The notes under the pieces are model-generated. The model worked only from the letters and a program-made list of their open reading frames with translations. It ran no database searches and was not told the origin of the DNA. This document shows, in pieces, positions 44,876 to 57,899 of a stretch of DNA of 64,000 nucleotides. A program made the position numbers and the translations under genes. The number at the start of each line of letters is the position of its first letter. The first letter of the stretch is position 1. Location of the stretch: positions 32,890,001-32,954,000 of the forward strand of contig CM060070.1 in the NCBI GenBank assembly GCA_030533445.1, written 5' to 3'. Origin of the DNA: Cyprinodon diabolis (lineage: Eukaryota; Chordata; Actinopteri; Cyprinodontiformes; Cyprinodontidae).

Positions 44876-46387
44876 TCAGTCTACAACATGACCCGTATTT
44901 TATGCTCAACATTAAAGCTAAAAGGTCAAATTCAAATCAGCTTGATCTTTGCGCTGTTTTGTTTTTATCATTAGCATTGAATAAAAAAAAACACTACAGT
45001 CCAGTTTTATTCTAATTGATCCAAAATTTAACAGTTTAAATGCCATGAAATATTATTATCATTCTAAATTGATGATTTCTGATGGTCCAGATAGAACCCA
45101 GTGTTTATTAAATGTATGAAGCGTCTTTCGACTTTTTGCCGATTATTAATTTTAAAAGGACCTTTAAAAAGTCTAGAAAACAACTGATTGAGAACGTAAT
45201 AAAAACTGAGACTGAAGGAAAAATAAATAAGAGATCTGGATCAGAACAAGGAGAGAAAAGAAGGTTATAAAACTAAAGTGACTCAAAGTCAGGTGTTTGA
45301 AATGTTTCTTTACTAAAAGGAATTTTCTCATTAACTAGAACAGGTTGTTCTACCTTTATTGAGGACTTTCAGAGCTAATCTCATCCACTTGACTCAGTCT
45401 TCAACGGTATTTAGTTGATTTGAGCCACTGAAGCCGTTTCGTCATCAGCAGCTTTGTGTCAAACATGTTTCAGGTCAGCTCAGATTGGCGCTCGCTCAGT
45501 TTTTAGTTTTATAGATTCTGTATTTATAGATGCAGCAGCAGAAAGCTAAAGTTTCTCTTAAAACCAGATCTCCAGAATGGATCACTGAACCAAAAATGTT
45601 GTTCTTAGAACCACACAAGGTCAACTCTGACTCCTCACATCTGTGGAGGCTTGAAGGCTGCGTGCGGACAGGAAAGCTGCACTGAGCTGTGCTAGCACCA
45701 CCACCTGGTAAGAAAGTCTACTGAGCTGTTAATTGCTTCCAGGAGTTAGCAGTAAATTTGCAGCCCTCTTCAGCGGGTCAGAGACAACATATTGACTTGA
45801 TCACAGCGTCGGTCAGGGATGATAATTGTTGATTTTAGTGTCCAATAATCTGCTCCTGGTTGTATGAATATTACTCTGACAGGCAGGACGTGTTTCATTT
45901 CTCCCTGGCTCTAATTATTTTTCTTTCCTCAAACTTATGAAAGCAAATTGTCCTCAGCACCTCTGTGTGTTTCTGCTGGTCCTTCCCAGTTTCAAGCGCA
46001 CTTCTCTACGGATGTTTGCATCCTCATGAAGTAAAAGTGTTTCTGCTGCGATGAAGGAAGCCTGGATGTGATCTTTTGAACATTTGTCCTCTCCTGAGCC
46101 CATAAATCATATGGAACCATTTATAAAATAGAAAAAAGTCTTTTACTTTGTGGTTTCTTAGATCCTACAATTACTCTGACAGTAATGTCAGCCTTTAATA
46201 GCTGCATACAAGATGGCACTTATTACATTCACATGACGGAAACCACAAGTCATGGCAGCTTGTTCCGGAAAAGGACGACAAACTACTGAACAGGGTGAAA
46301 TAAATCTGATAAAAAAAGTTTGATTTTTTTCCTCAGCAGGGTGTGAAGTTCAGCTAAACAGCTAGACTTGCTCCGTCATCCACCTTA
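44876..46387. other. No gene seen; one candidate conserved stretch
   Basis: The part at 45720-45960 is non-repetitive and carries several homeodomain-like TAATTG/CAATTA words. Whether it is conserved cannot be judged from one genome. Confidence 0.35.
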
Positions 46388-47251
46388 TGGTCTGCATATT
46401 TGCACCGTATATATTTGTCTTGAAACGCTCTAATCTTCCATATCAATGCGTTTTTGCAGCATTTTTTTCTCCCACACTGTTTACATTTGATCACTGCTGC
46501 ATTTTAGGGAATGGAAAGTTTCATTTCACTGCCAAGCCGCTGCTCATTTACTGTCTGAAAGCTGTACAGAATATATAGTTTATATGTGTAAACTAGGGTT
46601 TTCACGATACTTTTTTCAACTCGATACCGATACTCAGGAAAATATTCAATACTCGATACCGGAAGAAAAAAAACAAAGACCCCAAAATTTAACAGGAATA
46701 TTTTAATAATAAATAGAATAAAAATAGTTAAATAAATACAATAAACAATGAGAACAATATTTTGAGGATGAATGCTGTGCACAATATTAAGCGAGCAAAA
46801 AAAAAAAAATTTTACTCAAGTGTTCCTTCCTTGTCTTTGCTTTACACACATAACAATGACACTAGCTAAGCCAGTTAACAAACATAAATAAATGCTGTAT
46901 TCTCAGCAGCTGCATCTTTTACAAAAAAAATATCTGAAACTGAAAAAATTGCACAGAATTATTCAATCACACAGTGTTCAGAAAGTGCGTTCTCCTCTAT
47001 TCTGCACTCTAGATAAAAGATTGTTTAGTGGTAGCACTGGCCTGAATTTGCTTTTATTTTATTTTTAGCTGTTTATTATGTTTATTTTCATAGCTTCTGT
47101 TGACTTGGCATCATATTTCCATTGTTGGTCAAACATGGATGATAGAGTCGGTGTTTGAACGCAGGTCTACTTCTTTCTGCTTCATTCTGTGACCTCAAGA
47201 GAGAAAAGAACACTTTACTTTAATAACACTTTAACATTTATTAACGTATTA

Positions 47252-47543
47252 CAGGGTTTCTGTGGGTCATTAAAATCAGTAAAAGTCATTAAATTAATAC
47301 TTTTTAAATTAAGGGCTTAACTGGCATTAAAATTCATTAAATGGGATTATCGGTGGCATTTAAAATACTTTATTTAAAAAAAAAAGTTTATAAAAGCAAT
47401 TTCGTCAGATATATAATATCAGATATAATTGGCTTCCCATGCTTGCACAGAGTTGATTGTAAAGCCGTTTATTCTGAAAAGAAGCTGGAAGACGAGCAAT
47501 TGGGGACAAGGCTGCATCCTGTCGACAGTAAAGATGACGAAGG

Positions 47544-47612
<69 letters not shown>

Positions 47613-47704
47613 ATGTGTACTTGTTGATTGCATTAAAATAATTTCTAAGAGCATTAAAAGGGCATTAAAAAGCATTAGAGTTACTCATTCCTATATAAAC
47701 CCTG
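47252..47704. mobile_element. MITE nested in the hAT-like element
   Basis: Starts CAGGGTTTCTGTGGGTC and ends CTATATAAACCCTG; TATTA flanks both sides (47247-47251, 47705-47709). Repeated CATTAAAA motifs lie near both ends. It contains an AT dinucleotide array at 47545-47609, which makes the frames there read as repeated IY. Confidence 0.65.
47545..47609. repeat. AT dinucleotide microsatellite
   Basis: About 32 uninterrupted AT units within the nested MITE. Confidence 0.95.
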
Positions 47705-47970
47705 TATTAACTCTATGCTTATGCATGCTGACACTGTCAATGAACGTAATATGGGCATACTACGTGCCTGATTTATTTATTTACGTTGTTTATGATCATT
47801 AACTTGACGTTAGCCTTGAATTGCTAGCTGTGGCTAATGGTGGTATCGATACTTTTAAAAAAAGAGTATTTTATCCAGATACAGTGTTTTAGTATGGATA
47901 CTTTTGACAACCCTAGTGTACACGAAACAAAACTTAATAAAATAAAAGTTGTCTAAGTCTTAGTAAGTCT

Positions 47971-49390
47971 AGTGTAAGGTGGTGGAGGTGTGATGGTGTG
48001 GGCTGTTTTACAGCCTGGGGTAGCCTGCGGTTAAAGATGTGTGCAGATGTGACGAATGTGACTCCATCACTTTAACATCTATAGTTTGAATAGTCAAAGT
48101 CAGACTTAGTTTTTAATACCTGAAGGGCAGTCTGGTCATAATCAGTGAAACCAAGTTCTAGATTAGTTTTAGGTGAAGGTGGGCTTGGTTCTGATGATCT
48201 CCAACGGTTTTGCTTTGACTGAGTCTCTTCTTTCCTCCTTCAGGTTTTATATCTTGTTTTCTTCTGTGTTTTTTCCCCTGTTACGATAACTTATAAAAGA
48301 TTGTGAAAGAGGAACATGTGCAGAGCAGACCTTCTTCTTTCCTCAGCAGAGAAAAATGGGAAGAAAAAACTGGTTTTAAAAGAAGAACTTCTCTGACTTG
48401 CTCTGCATGCCCACGTGGCATCGTTTATCTCCAGCCTGGGTTTCCAGGAACTGGACAGGCCACTGAAACAGAGATGTTTTCACAGAGTTTCAGGAACAGG
48501 TGCTTTTTGGTAAACGCTCTGATTTAAGTGAAGCAATTGAAGCTCCAGATTGATGTCCAGAAATCATGTTTTCAGTTCTGATTACATTCAAAAACAGAGC
48601 ACTGCTGAGCCATGTCTGTACTGCTGACATTAGATCACATGCTGGTACTGATGTGGCAGCAGAAACACAAGCTGGGCCTCCTACAGGCTCATCTCTGTCT
48701 TTCCGTGGGTCCGGATCGCCCGCATTCCCTCTACACTCATCTCAGGCCATCCTGGAAAAATATTTTCTTTGCCAGAGAAACGTTGGTAGTGAACCATCAA
48801 GTTTAATGGAACAGAACCTGCAGCTGAATGGGCTGAGTTTTATTATGACTGCGTCAGTTTCCAGTAAAACACTTTAGATAAATTAAACACATCCCTGTCT
48901 GTTTAATCAGCCTCTGAAGGCTCCTAATAAATAAAAACATGGCCAAAACTTTTCTGTTTTTCTCACTACTAGTTACCAACAAGTTTCCGGCATAATTTAT
49001 GTAAAAAGTAAAATATAATTATAGTTAATTATAGTTATGTAAAACAATCACAACCTGATTGAATTTAGCGTACCCTTACTGAATAATGCTTTAGTTTTAT
49101 TTAAAATTCTTTTAATGTGACATATAAAAGAGTTAAAGGTCAACTCTCAGAAAATCGAATTTCCACGAGATCAACTTGTCATTTTAACTTGTACGTTTCA
49201 CAATGTAAACTTCAACTTTCATGCAAATAAGCTGTCTTTGGCTTAAAAGTTGATTGTGTCAAATATACCTGGAGGTCCCTGAAATTAATTCAAATTAAAA
49301 CTTAAAAGTAACCTCTAGGTCCCTGAAATTAATTAGAGAATTCTGTTAATGTGGCATTTAAAAAAACATATATATATGTTTTATATATAT
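47971..49390. other. No gene seen
   Basis: Two near-identical 24-bp words around AGGTCCCTGAAATTAATT occur about 52 bp apart (49271, 49318), a tiny direct repeat. Frames at 48303-48877 are unrecognised. Confidence 0.45.
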
Positions 49391-50875
49391 TAGGGCTGTA
49401 ACAACGAATCGATAAAATCGATAAAAATAAAAGCGATAAAAATCGACTTTTAAAAGCGTTGGCAACGAATTTCATCATCGATTAGTTGTGTCGCGCGATT
49501 AATGCGTTATCTGCCGCCGCCGTCATCGCATCTACTTGACTGAAACGGGGAAGAAACAAAAATACGGCAGAGCGAGTCAGCGCCGCAGGTGCAGTGTTGC
49601 CAACTCAGCGACTTTTCAGTCCCCTCCAGCGACTATATTTCAAAAAAGCGACTAGCGACAAATCTGGCGACTTTTTACGGTGTCACTGGCAGCTTCCTAC
49701 TCTGCCGTGGGGCGCCTCCCCCATCCCAACCCCGTTCTCCCGCTCCCGCAGGAGTCCCTCTCAGCGCTGCAGTCAGAGCAGCAGGATATGTACCCTCAGC
49801 GTCCAGACTGCAAATGAAGCGCGCACACGCCGGAATTGACGGCGCAAATTGATCACAATAATTAAAATAGCCTGCGCTTTGTAAAGTGAAAAAAGTCGTA
49901 ACATGCAACTTTTGTCAAAACAAATTAACATGGCACAAAAGCACCACTGTTATGATGCAGCACCTGAAAAGGAAACACGTTGGAGCCTTTGATGGCAGTG
50001 AAGAGAGCTGATCAGCAGGGTGAGGAACCATGTTTGTTTCATTTTAAAGTGGGGAAACGTAACGTTAGTTTCTCAGGTAGCTCGTCTGATGCTACCTTGT
50101 TAGTAGGTTACAGACAGTGATAAGGTTGGCTACTTATTTTACTTTTAATTTCATTTGAATTAGCTTAAGCAGCGTTTAGATTTACTTTATAAATAAATTA
50201 ACTTGCAAATTATGAGGGCAAGGCTTTTAAAGTTTAAATCTTCTGGCAAAGATAAAGTAAAGATCCTGCAATTTATGGAAGTAAAGCAGAATAAAATCCA
50301 GCAAGATCAGTAATATGTCAATTAATTATATGCCACATTCCCATGTAAATATCTGTCTTTGGAGGATGTGTTTTTTACCACCCCTAGTTCTCTCATTTTT
50401 ATTCCAAATACAATTTATAATTTGAATCACAGGGCTATTTTTATCTCTATGGTTCAGTATTTTCTCAAGTAGCAACTTTAACTGCTATACTTTCCTGTCT
50501 TAAAAGGCAGAACTCTTATAGTCTAAAAAAAACTAATTTGTTGAAATGGGGGGGCCTATTGTTTGAACCCCTTAGGGGCTTTAAAAAACAAAAATGTCTT
50601 TTTTTGCGCTTTATGAAACAAAGTACCCTATATTTTGTGGATGTACAGCTACATTTCTCATGTAAGTTTGTGTAGTTTTAACACAAACATTTATTTTTCA
50701 TATTGCACCAGGACAGTTTATGAGCAACCTGTACTTGTGTGCTTGTTTGTGTAAAATGTTTATTTTGGAATAAAGAGGTTAATATAAAAAATATTTTTTG
50801 TCCGATTCATCGATTAAGCGAAAAAAAAATCGGCCGATTCATCGATTTTTAAAATAATCGTTAGTTGCAGCCCTA
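49391..50875 (+). mobile_element. Non-autonomous hAT element, copy 2, complete
   Basis: Starts TAGGGCTGTAACAACGA and ends CGTTAGTTGCAGCCCTA, flanked by ATATATAT on each side (49383-49390, 50876-50883), consistent with an 8-bp duplication although the site is itself an AT repeat. It is 1485 bp. From 49831 on it is nearly identical to the split copy at 10247-15924. Its left part includes a CpG-rich block and a GCGACTTT-rich patch not present in copy 1. Near both ends run ATCGAT-rich stretches. No transposase. Confidence 0.88.
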
Positions 50876-51929
<1,054 letters not shown>

Positions 51930-52480
51930 GTGAGTAAATACCAAGCCAATTACAGCTAACGAGGGCCTAATTGGTACCAGATGAACATTTATTGAATTTG
52001 TCAGGGAAAGGTAGAGGCAGGACGGCTAATGAAGTGCAGCCCAGGCCCAGGGCCAGACCGCCAAGCGCAGCTTAATTCACCTGGCAGCGCCACGAGCTTC
52101 TCCAAATCTTTTGGACTTTTTTGCTCATTTCATACAACTGGCGAAAGTTCAAACTAATAAGGGTGAATGAGAAAGGTCCCTTCTTGCCAGTTTGATGTAA
52201 AAATGTGTTTCATTTCAGCTTGAGGGCCCTGAAAACTTGACATACGATGTTTGAAGACGAGCGACCGGCGCGTCGCTTGATGTAAATTTGAACCCAAACG
52301 GTTTTAGAAGCTTTAAATCTGAAGATGGAAAATGTTCACACAATCTAAATCCACAAAGTGTTGAGCTGATGTCCCAAAGTGACCTCAGCATAATTAAAGG
52401 CCTGGCTGCTTCACACCGAGAGGCTAACACTGTGGTAGCTGTCAGCAAGGCAGAGTATGTTCAGCTGTTTTTCTTTTCAT
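51930..52480. promoter_or_regulatory. Candidate conserved non-coding element
   Basis: A balanced-composition, non-repetitive stretch with clusters of TAATT/AATTA homeodomain-like words (GGGCCTAATTGGTACCAG, GCAGCTTAATTCACCTGG). It lacks repeat ends and recognisable coding sequence, the usual look of an intronic enhancer. This is inference only. Confidence 0.25.
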
Positions 52481-53149
52481 AACATTATCTCACTTATAGC
52501 ACATAAAACAGTGACAGAACAATATTAAGCTTAGAGAAATATTGCATCTTCTTGCATATATTAAGTAGTACCCTGCAGCCAACACCAAACATAAAACAAA
52601 ACGTTTTCCTTCCCCACTTTACTGGAGCTGGACTTTTATCCAATCCTCCAAAGAAAAGTGTTCAAACAGCCACCAGACTGCAGATGACTTTCAGTGGAGC
52701 TGCAGCTGAACAAACTCCAAACTGTCCAGAATCCGTACACATAAAAGCTACACATAAATCTCTGCTTTAAAAGCTACATATAAATGCAGTTTTTAAAGCC
52801 AGTTTTATATCTTTGCATAACTCCAGCTGCTAGATGTCGACATTTAACTGAATCCCTGTTATGTGTATAAACTGCAGAGGTCCTCCTGGCCTGTAGGTGG
52901 TGCACTCGTGAGTTTACCTCTGTATTGTGGTCGATCAGCTGTCAGGTCGACTAATGTTACCAAAACTAAACATTTAACTCACCCGTTCCTTCTAAACCTC
53001 TTTACCTCCTTCAGTCGGCCCCAACGCTGCACCGATATCATCCCTTCTGCATTTTCATTGTTTTGTTTTTATTTCCTTAAATCTGAGAAATGTAACAAGA
53101 GAAGAAACAATTTCTAATCTGTGTCAAATAGCTGCTAGGATCTGTGTCA
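52481..53149. other. No gene seen
   Basis: Unique non-coding sequence leading into a LINE fragment. No exon supported. Confidence 0.45.
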
Positions 53150-53412
53150 CATTACTTCAACCTATTCCTTCCCCACTGCCATTAGACTGCTGAATGTTTT
53201 GTAAAATGGGTTATTTTATTATATTTATTATTTAAAAAAAATGAAATGTTAGAACTGTAAATATACAGTCATATGTTTATATTACTGTTTTTATGTATTT
53301 TTTTTTACATTATGTATTAAAAAAAATGCCTGGATAGCTGTTCTTTCTTTTTGTTTACATTTGTGTATTCAAAAAGACCAAATAAATCTGTCTAAGTCTA
53401 AGTCTAGTATTT
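53150..53412 (+). mobile_element. LINE 3' end, third copy of the tail type
   Basis: The part at 53150-53200 recalls the last codons of an L2/Rex1-type frame (CCCCACTGCCATTAGACTGC then TGAATG). An A/T-rich 3' UTR and the tail CTGTCTAAGTCTAAGTCTAG follow at 53389-53408. It has the same TAAGTC tail as 4758-5287 and 47934-47965, on the plus strand. Confidence 0.6.
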
Positions 53413-53825
53413 CTACTGGAGCAAAATCTGCTTGGGTTGATGTTGCCATGGTAACCAGAAGTAAATATTTATATACTTGGACCCCCTCAACATTTTTAAA
53501 ACAATTAATTATAATTTTTTTTTCCAGTTTTTTTTCCAGTTTAATTAATACTTTATATTGCTCCTGTTCTGTGGATGTAATATATATGGAAAATAATTGT
53601 TTTTATGGAAACGCTGTAGCTCGGACCTGGAATGTGCTAAACATGAAAATGGTGAGTTCTTCACATCCTTCCCCTGCAGTGGCTTCCCGAGAAATCCACC
53701 CCCTGGTGGAGACACTGTTCACCTGCTGTTAGTCTCTCTATGTTTCTTCTCATATTTGCAAACAGTTTTTGCGGACAACATGGCAATGTTTCACCCACCT
53801 CGCTTCCCCCCATCATCCGATCCCA
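53413..53825. other. No confirmed gene; possible exon edge
   Basis: A pyrimidine tract before GCAAACAG at 53765 could be a splice acceptor. The frames after it stay open briefly, but no donor or homology supports an exon. Confidence 0.35.
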
Positions 53826-53833
53826 TCAGATCC

Positions 53834-54247
53834 TAGGGGTGTAAATAATAATCGTTTTGTATCGATGCATCGATCCAACAGCCGACGATCCAATGCATCG
53901 ACACGTCCGCAAGAGAATCGATTCATGTTTTGTTTTTGTTTTTCTCTCCGGCCTATTTTTATCCACTTGCTCCTGGACTTAATTCTGACTCCCGTGCTGC
54001 AGTGGCGCTAAAGCTATTTTGCCCTCCTACCTCGCTTCCTTTTGCCACTACCCTCTTTTCGTTTGCACACACAGTCGCGTAAACAGCAGGCAAGACAGAC
54101 ATGGCAGGAATAGCGGAGGTGAAAGAAGAGGGTAGGCAAGACAGACAGGGCGGAGGAAAATTCTTGAGTATCGTAAATAATCTAATCGTTGGGTCAGGAA
54201 ATTGATACTGAATTGAATCGCCATGATGGGTGTTATTTACACCCCTA
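53834..54247. mobile_element. hAT MITE
   Basis: Starts TAGGGGTGTAAATAATAATC and ends GTGTTATTTACACCCCTA, with perfect 8-bp target duplications TCAGATCC at 53826-53833 and 54248-54255. It is 414 bp long and has CGATGCATCGAT palindromes inside the left end. Confidence 0.95.
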
Positions 54248-54255
54248 TCAGATCC

Positions 54256-55262
54256 TCCAGATGCCCTCCCAGTTTGCCAAGTACCTCCACCTGCCTCAGG
54301 AGCTGCAGCTGAAAGATTGTTGTAATGAGCAGTACTTTGGCCTATCCAGGGACCCGTACCTTTCTGATTTTTCCATTATTCACATCAAAAAGGCAGAAAC
54401 GTTCAGACAGGAATTTCAGTTACTTCTAATGGTGCCTTTCAAAAGGAATAACCTGTCAATCATTCATGTAAACATACCTTTACCACAACATGAGCCTCTC
54501 TATTTTGGAGACATTAGAGGAGGTGATTGTATGAGTGTGAGCCTGAATGTTAATGACTTTGATAAAATAATCTGATCATCTAGTTGTTGCAGCTGATGGT
54601 TTATCCATCGGCCCTGTTAGCTGGACTCCATCAGAATCTCTCCTCTGGAGGACGACTTGTTGAAGTTAGTCAGGGTTACTTTGTCGTTAAGGTTTTTAAA
54701 AAGAATCGTCTATCTTTCCTCTGCCATGTCAGAACTCCGGCTGGAGTCAACCAAAAAGAAACTGTGTTGACCTTTGCCCTGGTTCCTTTCTGCTCTTCTG
54801 TCCACATGCATCTCCTCCCTCCATCATGACTCATTCCTGCTTTCTGACCCCATTTCCCGCCCCGTCCTCCACACCGCCTCTTTGTGTCATTATGCCGTGG
54901 CTTTTCATCCTGCCAGCTGATGGTTCAGTGCAGCGAGGCCCTCGGGCTGCGCTGCCCGACGCTTTGATTTCCATCCACAGACAGCAGAAAGGAGGGCACC
55001 CATCCAGAGCATACAGTACATGTAGGTCTCCTAAACCACTGGCTGCGTGCGCATACAAGCACGCTTATATTTTACATGGGCGGCTTGGACTGCTGCTCGG
55101 TGCAGGCATCAGTTGACCATCTGGACGTTTGATTGGCTCCTCTCTGCAGCCATGCGTGGCTCTGAGAGCAGCAGCTAATCAGACACACATCTTCAGTAAT
55201 GCTGTTTTGGATGCTTTGTCAGTCAGTACATGCCGTTTCATTGCATCCTTTGCATTTTCTGT
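54256..55262. other. No gene seen
   Basis: GC-richer than average. Frames at 54189-55116 have no recognised domain; the 54189 frame begins inside the MITE and so is not a gene unit. Confidence 0.4.
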
Positions 55263-56100
55263 CAAATTGAACGCTGGACTTTGACTAGGCCACTGCAGCT
55301 CCCTCTCTGTTAGAGCAGGGCTGCAGATTTTAGACTGTGACCCTGAAAATATAGATGAAAAAACTGGAGACTTTACTCTATATTTAAGTATAACTAAAAG
55401 TTTTTTCCATTTAATAGCTTTAGTTATTAAAAATGACGTGTATAATTTTTTTAATTGCTTTTACAGCACTAGTGGCTTGTTTTTTCAACAGTAAGCTGAC
55501 AGGAAAGGAGGAGAGACATGCGGCAAAGAACCACAGGTCGGATTTGAACTGGTCCAGGGTCCAGTTGTACCCCGCCTCTCACCCGTAGACAGCTGGAGAT
55601 AGGCACCAGCGCCCCTCGCGACCCCGCTTTGTGAAGGAAAATGGAGGGATGGGTGTATTATTAAAATATTTGAATGATGTATTAAATAAATTGATGTAAA
55701 ACTGATTTATTTCATTGTAAATGTATTTAATATTTATCGACTAAATAAATACTTTTATGTACTTCATGATATTTAAGTCCCTCCATTACCGTCAGAGGTC
55801 CCATCAAAGCGATTTGAAATCCAGCTCGCTAAAAGAACCCCTGTGTGTCTGAGACCGCTGTCCTGTTGATGGACAGCCCCAATATTTACCCCTTTTGATA
55901 CTTTAGTATAAAGCTACTGGTTTAAAATAAGCTCAAACAATCATGCTGCCACTACCGTGCCTCACAGTTGATAGGTCTTTTTGCTGATATGTTGCGTCTG
56001 TTATTCTTTGCATATTTCAGTCCCAGTTGTCTTCTTCAGACTAATCTGTCTGGTTCATCCAGATGGAGCCTTTCTACTAGACCTGTTTGTAATGTTGCTG
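55263..56100. repeat. Old interspersed repeat fragment, copy 3, with an insertion
   Basis: CGCTGGACTTTGACTAGGCC at about 55271 and CAATCATGCTGCCACTACCG at about 55939 are the two halves of the repeat seen at 31570-31880 and 36310-36520. The middle is filled by other sequence, including the LINE end at 55500-55655. Confidence 0.45.
55500..55655 (+). repeat. RTE/Rex3-like LINE 3' end
   Basis: Contains GTACCCCGCCTCTCACCCGT, AGACAGCTGGAGATAGGCAC, GCGACCCC and a short GGATGGGTG tail. This is the usual order at the 3' end of a very common fish LINE group. Truncated at its 5' side. Confidence 0.55.
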
Positions 56101-56573
56101 GAAACAAAATAAAAAAAACTGCTTTATCCTGACCTGGCTGCTCAGGTGATCTTCTCTGTGTTTCCATATATGTCAGGATTTTAGCTCAAATTGGTCTAAA
56201 AACATGTGAAAATTAAGCAATTATCCAAGGAAAAACATTTAAAGCTTCAGAGAGACTGAAGAGATGTTGGCGAATAAAACTTTGGGAAATCACAGGAACG
56301 TCTGGCTTCTTGCAAAGAAATTATAAATAGCAGAGGACTATTTCTGTCCATTTGGACTGTAGTGTATGATTACAGAACAATAATACTTGCCTGAGTTTAG
56401 TTTTCTATCCAGACCAGAATGATGACCAGATTTCATGAAGAGTTTTTAAGTGTCACTCTGCTGTAACATCGCCATCTCATGGACAAACCATGAATTACAG
56501 ATGTAGTAGACCCTGGTGAGGAGGAACACAGATGTTTTCTGAAGGTGAAGATCTGGATCCAGAACAAGAATTA
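56101..56573. other. No gene seen
   Basis: Non-coding sequence between repeat remnants. A short stretch, GTAACATCGCCATCTCATGG, may belong to another repeat. Confidence 0.45.
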
Positions 56574-57758
56574 AAGTAACGCAAGTTTATTGATGCAATA
56601 TCAAATGTTTAACATGATGAAAAAATAAAAAATTAAAAACTAGTACATTAGAAGCAGAGAAAGACAAGGTGGATTACAAACTAAATCAAAGCATTCTTCA
56701 TTTAAGAGTTTGAATCAAGTCAAAGGCTACTCTGAAAATCAGTTTTTAATCTTTATTTAAACAATTTTTAGAGTTTTCTGGGAGTTTATTCCAGATTAGT
56801 GGAGCATAAGACCCAAAAGTTGCTTCTCCATGTCTGGTTCTGATCCAGTAGATCTGAGAGGTCTAGCTGTTGATTCACTGCCAGCCAGTCTGTGATGTAT
56901 TTTGGACATAAACCGTTCAGTGATTTCTAGACTAACAGAAGGGTTTTAAAGTCTATCCTCTGAGATACAGGGAGCCGTTGTAAGGACTTTAGAACTGGGC
57001 TGATGTTCTCCACTTTCTTAGTTCTAGTGAGGATGCAGGCAGCAGCTTTCTGGATCAGCTGCAGCTCTCTGATCCCCTTTTTTGTCAGACCTGTGAAGGC
57101 ACCGCTGCAGGGATCAATTCTATTAAAGATGGTCCTGCTGAGACATTAGTCCTTTAATCCTGGACATGTTCTTCAGGTGATAGAGGGTTGACTTTTTTCC
57201 TGTCTTTACGAGCCTCTAAAGATTCAGGTCCGAGTCCATCACTACACTCAGATTAAGAGCCTAATTGCTGGTTTGTGGCTGGATTAACTGAAGCTGGGTG
57301 CTAACTTTGAAACGCTCTTCCTTTGGTCCAAAAACTATTATTAGCTTAGTTATATTCAGCTGAAGGACATTTTTCCACTCATACATTTATTTCTTGTGTG
57401 CATTTATCCAGGGTTGGAATGGATTCATAGTCACCTGGTGACTTACAGCTGGGTGTTGTCTGCGTCACTATGGTAACTGATGTTGTTTATTAAGATCTGA
57501 GTTAGGAGGAGCATGGAGATACTGAATAGCAGGGGCCCTAAGATGGACCCTTGGGGAATGCCACATGGGATTTCGTTGGTCTCTGAAGTAAAGTCCTCTA
57601 CTGACACTAAACCGTCTCTGTAGGATTTAAACCAGTCCAGTTCTGGACCTGAAATGCTGACCCGGTTTTTCGGGAGCTCTAGTGTTATACTATCGATAGC
57701 AGCTTTAAAATGCGGTGCTGAGCTCCAGTTTTTCCAGGATTGGTTCATCTTAAGGTTT
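56574..57758 (-). mobile_element. 5'-truncated LINE, minus strand
   Basis: The whole block is a typical fish LINE copy read backwards. At its right end is a reverse transcriptase core (57443-57748). To the left lie phrases such as GATGCAGGCAGCAGCTTTCT and ATCAGCTGCAGCTCTCTGAT from the downstream part of the same unit. Many stops and frameshifts mean it is dead. Confidence 0.6.
57443..57748 (-). pseudogene. LINE reverse transcriptase core fragment
   Basis: A 101-codon minus frame containing SISGPELDWFKSYRDGLVSV and CGIPQGSILGPLLFSISM. The PQGS-LGPLLF string is the hallmark of LINE reverse transcriptase before the catalytic box. The catalytic YADD motif appears as a corrupted DADN in YHSDADNTQL, so the enzyme is inactive. 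N- and C-terminal parts are missing or frameshifted. The clade is probably L2/CR1/Rex1-like; an exact family needs a search. Confidence 0.8.
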
Positions 57759-57899
57759 GAAGATCTTCTCAGTTATTTTCTTTATGACTTTAAAATGTGA
57801 CCTCACTGCTTCCTATTTAAGGAAAGGAAAAAAGGTTAAACTTAGCTCTGTAGGTCTGGGTTTGTTTTCTGGACCTGCTCTTTCTCTCTCTTCCTGTAC
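57759..57899. other. Spacer
   Basis: Short unique sequence between the LINE fragment and the next stretch. Confidence 0.4.

Larger units (their letters stand above)
46594..47915. mobile_element. hAT-like element with a nested MITE
   Basis: Starts TAGGGTTTTCACGATAC and ends CTTTTGACAACCCTA. The flanking 8-mers GTGTAAAC (46586-46593) and GTGTACAC (47916-47923) differ by one base. Motifs TCGATACC/GGTATCGATAC sit near both ends. No transposase. A second MITE lies at 47252-47704. Confidence 0.85.
46388..47970 (+). mobile_element. LINE 3' end on plus strand, split by a hAT element
   Basis: At 46388-46593 the sequence matches the reverse complement of the LINE 3' UTR at 4790-4990 (shared CCATATCAATGCGTTTTTGC and TTTCTCCCACACT). 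After the hAT insertion (46594-47915) it resumes at 47924 with AATAAAAGTTGTCTAAGTCT, the tail. Only the 3' UTR is left. Confidence 0.75.

Noticed and set aside
47341..47641. Frames with repeated isoleucine-tyrosine
   Set aside because: Translation of an AT dinucleotide array.
54189..54575. 128-codon plus frame
   Set aside because: It starts in a hAT MITE and runs into its flank; the uninterrupted site does not support an exon with donor and acceptor.
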